This document shows, piece by piece, positions 60,575 to 64,000 of a stretch of DNA of 64,000 nt. The number at the start of each line of letters is the position of its first letter. Position 1 is the stretch's first letter. This DNA comes from Dyadobacter sp. CECT 9275 (GTDB taxonomy: Bacteria > Bacteroidota > Bacteroidia > Cytophagales > Spirosomataceae), in assembly GCF_907164905.1 (NCBI RefSeq), contig NZ_CAJRAF010000001.1, forward strand, positions 407,001 to 471,000. Direction: 5' to 3'. The position numbers and the translations under genes were made by a program. The notes beneath the pieces were generated by a model. The model worked only from the letters and a program-made list of their open reading frames with translations. It was not told where the DNA came from and did not search any database.

Positions 60575-61942
60575 TTAAACCGTTGGTTCCCATCCTTTTT
60601 GGTACTCGCGTTTCCATAGTTTTGCGGCCGCTTTGTTATTCTTGATATGTCCGTTGGAAGGATCAATATCAAGCGCACCTCCCGAACGGAGGGCAATGTT
60701 GCCCAGCTGCGCAAGTAGTGTACTTTTGTGTCCGCTTTCAATATCGGAATTCAGTGCCGTACCTTTTTTGATTCCCTCGAAGAAGTTCTGAATGTGTAAC
60801 GCATCCAGCCCTTGCGATGGGTTCATTTTATTTCTTGGATCAATGACAAAGTCATTTTTTACATCTTTAACCAGCTTGTTTTTCAGATCATAGATGCTGT
60901 AATTATTACCTTCGCCAATCTGTATGGAACCGGTTTCACCGTAAAAAACCACACCTACACTGGTACCTTCTATATTACGTCCATTGCAGCTTCTTCCTTC
61001 CCAGGTCATGGCCGTGTTGTTTGCAAATTCCAGGTTAATCACTTGTGTATCTGGCGTTTCCCAGTCATCTTTGTAGCGGTATCTGCCTCCTGCTGAGGTG
61101 ACACGCGTGGGATAATCAACCTGAAGTCCCCATCGCATCAGATCGAGCATGTGGGTTCCGTTGTTCAGAGCTTCGCCGGTTCCCCAGTTCCAGAGCCAGT
61201 GCCAGTTGTAGTGGATCAGGTTGTCTTTGTAAGCTCTTCGTGGTGCGGGGCCCTGCCACAGATCGTAGTCCAGCCAGCTTGGTACCGCCGTTTCTTTTCC
61301 TACCCCGATGGACGCCCGGTTGTTAGTATACCAGCCTTTTACAAAATACGGACGTCCGATGGTCCCACCATGCACTTCTTTAATAGCAGCGGCAACATTG
61401 GGCCAGGAACGCCTCTGATTACCCATCTGAATTACATTTTTGTATTTTTTCTGAACCGCCATCAGCAACTCACCTTCATGCGGGTTGTGGCTGCAGGGCT
61501 TTTCCAGATACACATGTTTACCGGCTTTGGAGGCCAGTATGGCAGCAGGGGCATGCCAGTGGTCGGGAGCTGCCACTACCAGCGCATCCAGGTCTTTGTT
61601 TTCTAACGCTTTTCTGAAGTCAGGAATATTGGCTGGTTTTGATTTCTGAATATTCTCAACCGTACTGATACATTTTTCAGCGGCACGGGTATCTACATCA
61701 GAAACAGAAATTACCTCACAGTTGGGTTGCAGGGCATAGTTGGTTGACAACGCCAGGCCGCGGCTGTTCACACCCATCATACCCACTCTTACCTTTTCGT
61801 TAGCCCCAATAATACGTGCATAACTTTTTGGGGTGAAGGACGGAAGTATACCTCCTAAACTTAGCATGGCGGTGCCTGCCAGGGATTTTTTTATAAAATC
61901 CCTGCGTCCGCTGTCATTTCCGGGGTTATCTGTTGTTTGCAT
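60575..61942 (-). CDS. Tat-exported Gfo/Idh/MocA-family oxidoreductase
   Basis: The 455-residue protein has a twin-arginine signal (GRRDFIKKSLAGTAMLSLGG), a Rossmann half (RVGMMGVNSRGLALS), the motif LEKPCSHNPHEG with the catalytic Lys of this family, and a C-terminal half with HYNWHWLWNWGTGEALNNG. This Trp-rich stretch and the GRSCNGRNIEG segment are common in Bacteroidota and Planctomycetes secreted members of unknown substrate. It is 96 nt downstream of the HiPIP gene. Periplasmic oxidation of a sugar or cyclitol is likely. Confidence 0.9.
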   Translation of the reverse strand: MQTTDNPGNDSGRRDFIKKSLAGTAMLSLGGILPSFTPKSYARIIGANEKVRVGMMGVNSRGLALSTNYALQPNCEVISVSDVDTRAAEKCISTVENIQKSKPANIPDFRKALENKDLDALVVAAPDHWHAPAAILASKAGKHVYLEKPCSHNPHEGELLMAVQKKYKNVIQMGNQRRSWPNVAAAIKEVHGGTIGRPYFVKGWYTNNRASIGVGKETAVPSWLDYDLWQGPAPRRAYKDNLIHYNWHWLWNWGTGEALNNGTHMLDLMRWGLQVDYPTRVTSAGGRYRYKDDWETPDTQVINLEFANNTAMTWEGRSCNGRNIEGTSVGVVFYGETGSIQIGEGNNYSIYDLKNKLVKDVKNDFVIDPRNKMNPSQGLDALHIQNFFEGIKKGTALNSDIESGHKSTLLAQLGNIALRSGGALDIDPSNGHIKNNKAAAKLWKREYQKGWEPTV

Positions 61943-62038
61943 AGAATTAAGAAATTATGACTTATTATAAAATACTTTAAGGTCAGAATGCAGTTACTTT
62001 ATTAAGTTACTTTTTCAGGTAAATTACTGGTAGCGGGT

Positions 62039-62413
62039 CTATTCTGCTACTTGCGCCGCCCAGTAGGTGCAATAGCCGGTTGCCAGTACAGGCCCTTTGA
62101 ACAGCTGGCATTTTCCGCAGGCAGGCGTATCTTTCTGCGGCAGATAGAGCTGGCAATTACTGCACTTTGAATCTGCAATAGGTGATTCCTTCACATATCC
62201 GAGTTTTTCCCTGGCTTTCAGGTCGGTATCACTGATCCCTGAAAAATCATTACAGGGATCAGCTGAAGGCTTTGCCTGTTTATCATCTTGTTTTGCTTCT
62301 TTTTTTGATTCTGTGCTGTTACACGCGCTGAGGAGTACTCCAGATGTGAGCAACACGGATCCCGAAAAAAAGGATTTTTTAAAAAAATTCCTCCGGTCCA
62401 CTATTTGAGCCAT
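62039..62413 (-). CDS. High-potential iron-sulfur protein (HiPIP), Tat-exported lipoprotein
   Basis: The 124-residue protein has a twin-arginine signal (DRRNFFKKSFFSGSVLL) that ends in a lipobox LLSAC (Cys31), then a polar linker and the HiPIP domain: KCSNCQLYLP (Cys84, Cys87), ACGKCQLFKG (Cys102, after an additional Cys99) and ATGYCTYW (Cys115). Four of these Cys hold one 4Fe-4S cluster that works at high potential as a one-electron carrier in the periplasm. Its place between two putative dehydrogenases suggests that it takes electrons from one of them. Cys99 is not a usual ligand. Confidence 0.88.
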   Translation of the reverse strand: MAQIVDRRNFFKKSFFSGSVLLTSGVLLSACNSTESKKEAKQDDKQAKPSADPCNDFSGISDTDLKAREKLGYVKESPIADSKCSNCQLYLPQKDTPACGKCQLFKGPVLATGYCTYWAAQVAE

Positions 62414-62458
62414 ATTGTAAATGCTTTCGTTTAAAATTTAAAGAACGGACAGAGGTAA

Positions 62459-64000
62459 TCACGGTTTGAGTATATCCTCAAGAACGGCTTTGGATTCTGC
62501 CGATGCGGTTGTTTTCATAGCAGTAAGCATCTTTTTGGATTCAGCCCCGAGTGCTGTTTTTTCCTTCCTTGAATTTCTTCCGTCGGCAATTCCGGAAAGT
62601 ACTGCTGAAGTCCAGGTTTCAGTATCCGATCCGCCGGGTTTGGTAACGACGGACAGCAGTGCCGTTATCTCCGTATCTTTATTTCTTGCACCGGTTACAT
62701 ACGCAAAATCCTGAATGAAATCTGTTTTTTCTGCATCACTTTTTGAGAAAAACGAATTACCAGCCGCCAGCGATTTAAGCAGGTCAGGAGAAGTTCCTGC
62801 GTTTGAACTGAGAACCGCCATTCTGAACCAGTGGTCTTTATAATGTTGTTCCACCACTTTGGCCAAAACCGGCGCCGATTGCTTCGCCGGGAAATTACCT
62901 ACGCTTAAAGCTGCCTGGAAAGCCACACGGGCGGAGGAGTCGGCTGTTCTGGCAACGATAGCCGGGAGAAGCTGCGGATACTTTTCGGCAAACATCAGGC
63001 CATATTCACGAACGCCCGCATCCTTGTCATCCACTGCTTTAGCAACCAAACCAGCGTCCAGGGCACTCAGACCTTCCAGAACGAAGAAGGCGTGCAACCT
63101 TACGCGGGGATCGGTACTTTCGGAAAACAGCGTTTTAACGGCCGGAATAATACTTTTGTCCTGCTTTTCAAGAATAAGCCGCTGGGCCTGTAACCGCCAC
63201 CACTGGCCGGGATGAGAAAGCACGCTAACGAGCTCAGCAGCCGACATTTTTGCCAAATTCGGTACGGTTTTGTCGGTAGACTTTGGATTTTTAGGGGTGA
63301 TCCGGTAGATACGTCCTTTGTCCGAACCTTTCATAAAATCCATGTCCGCCTTAAGATCGTCTGGAATGGAAACCGGCGTTTCAATATGCTGACGGTAAAA
63401 ATCGATCACATATAAAGCGCCATCCGGACCAACCGTAAAACCTGCGGGGCGGAACCAGGTATCGGTTGAGCTTAAAAACTCTTTGTCTTTTTCAGTGATA
63501 GAATCTCTCCGTGCTCTGAACGTCGGGCTGTCCGCGAGTGCTGTAAGAACGTCCCGGTGTACCAGGCTTCCGGAAACATCGCCGGTGAAAACATTACCGT
63601 AATATTTGTCTGGAAAGGTTTGCCCACCATAAAAGGTACTTCCAGAAGCACCCGTGAAATGGTCTTCGGCGTATTCCACACGGTCAAGCTTTTGTTCCTG
63701 ATATTGCTCATTCCGTCTTTTAGTCCGTTCGGCACGCCAATACGGAGCCGGTGTGGTCTGGAACATGATTACCTCTTTGTCCGTAATATCTTTTACGGCC
63801 CTGGTGGAAGGCAGGTATTCGTGACGGTGCAAGTACCGCCAGGGCATGATCATCTGCTGCATGTGCAGGCTGTTTTCGGTCACAAAACGGTGGCCAAAGT
63901 CATCAAACGTATGCCCGAACTGCCCCGGGCCCGACTCCTGTTCAAACTGGTTGCGGTCGAGCCGGAAGCGGAAATCCGCACTTTTCATATTCATAGGCTC
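62459..64000 (-). CDS. Membrane-bound-dehydrogenase-type protein with C-terminal HEAT-like repeats (5' end outside window)
   Basis: The minus frame is open to the right edge (last codons read Glu-Pro-Met-Asn-Met), so the start lies beyond it; at least 513 residues are present. The N-terminal part seen (FGHTFDDFGHRFVTEN, PAGFTVGPDGALYVIDFYR) matches the beta-propeller of Planctomycetes and Bacteroidota 'putative membrane-bound dehydrogenases' related to PQQ-type sugar dehydrogenases. The C-terminal part (about 220-500) contains helical HEAT-like repeats (VLSHPGQWWRLQAQRLILE, DAGVREYGLMFAEKYPQLL). A cytochrome c domain is not in the visible part. HiPIP is 45 nt downstream. Confidence 0.85.
   Translation of the reverse strand, partial: EPMNMKSADFRFRLDRNQFEQESGPGQFGHTFDDFGHRFVTENSLHMQQMIMPWRYLHRHEYLPSTRAVKDITDKEVIMFQTTPAPYWRAERTKRRNEQYQEQKLDRVEYAEDHFTGASGSTFYGGQTFPDKYYGNVFTGDVSGSLVHRDVLTALADSPTFRARRDSITEKDKEFLSSTDTWFRPAGFTVGPDGALYVIDFYRQHIETPVSIPDDLKADMDFMKGSDKGRIYRITPKNPKSTDKTVPNLAKMSAAELVSVLSHPGQWWRLQAQRLILEKQDKSIIPAVKTLFSESTDPRVRLHAFFVLEGLSALDAGLVAKAVDDKDAGVREYGLMFAEKYPQLLPAIVARTADSSARVAFQAALSVGNFPAKQSAPVLAKVVEQHYKDHWFRMAVLSSNAGTSPDLLKSLAAGNSFFSKSDAEKTDFIQDFAYVTGARNKDTEITALLSVVTKPGGSDTETWTSAVLSGIADGRNSRKEKTALGAESKKMLTAMKTTASAESKAVLEDILKP

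Noticed and set aside
1..64000. tRNA, rRNA, CRISPR, transposon ends
   Set aside because: I looked at every gap longer than about 70 bases and saw no cloverleaf, no spaced repeat array, and no transposase or integrase frame.

Overview
The window is a stretch of chromosome from a Bacteroidota bacterium, most likely order Cytophagales and close to Dyadobacter; the genus is an inference from gene content. Signs of the phylum are a lipoprotein-type TamA homologue (TamL) overlapping tamB, an ftsK-lolA pair, a TonB-linked barrel protein with an N-terminal carboxypeptidase-regulatory-like domain, a secreted esterase with a type IX secretion tail, a FucP-type sugar permease beside nagA/nagB, and a promoter of the TTG-N21-TAnnTTTG type in front of ohrR. 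I see no rRNA, tRNA, CRISPR array, insertion sequence or prophage, so the backbone reads as ordinary chromosomal DNA.

Region by region. 1-3.7 kb (minus): an Omp85-type barrel protein, then a lipoprotein, a secreted cyclophilin and a truncated RmlD-like reductase. 3.9-6.3 kb (plus): a 70-residue protein resembling a FecR N-terminus and a lipoprotein metallophosphatase. 6.4-8.5 kb (minus): the ohrR-ohr peroxide-defence operon with a readable operator inside its promoter, flanked by two small envelope proteins. 8.7-11.5 kb: an unidentified polytopic membrane protein diverging from a DegT-family aminotransferase. 11.6-14.5 kb (minus): small membrane and stress-type genes and a Fic protein lacking its catalytic histidine. 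14.7-20.8 kb (minus): a 2018-residue alpha-2-macroglobulin with a thioester motif. 21-25.3 kb (plus): an RND adaptor and pump without a TolC.

25.6-34.6 kb is largely housekeeping: an acyl desaturase, metK, lipA, Kdo transferase (waaA), a ROK regulator, rsgA and methylmalonyl-CoA epimerase. 34.6-42.8 kb (minus) holds tamL, tamB and a LolA-like protein, an outer-membrane biogenesis block. 43.1-49.3 kb (minus) has a TonB-type barrel receptor, an SGNH esterase exported by T9SS and a GT-C-like membrane protein. 49.7-54.1 kb (plus) is pyrD, ftsK, lolA, preceded by an intergenic stretch that can fold into several helices.

54.3-64 kb (all minus) looks like one catabolic locus: a membrane-bound-dehydrogenase-like protein, a HiPIP, a Tat-exported Gfo/Idh/MocA oxidoreductase, a FucP-type permease, a second Tat-exported Gfo/Idh/MocA protein, nagA, a nagB-like deaminase and a lipoprotein Gfo/Idh/MocA protein. 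It plausibly takes an amino-sugar-containing glycoside through extracytoplasmic oxidation, uptake, deacetylation and deamination. The joint role of three oxidoreductases with nagA/nagB is the least conventional feature of the window.
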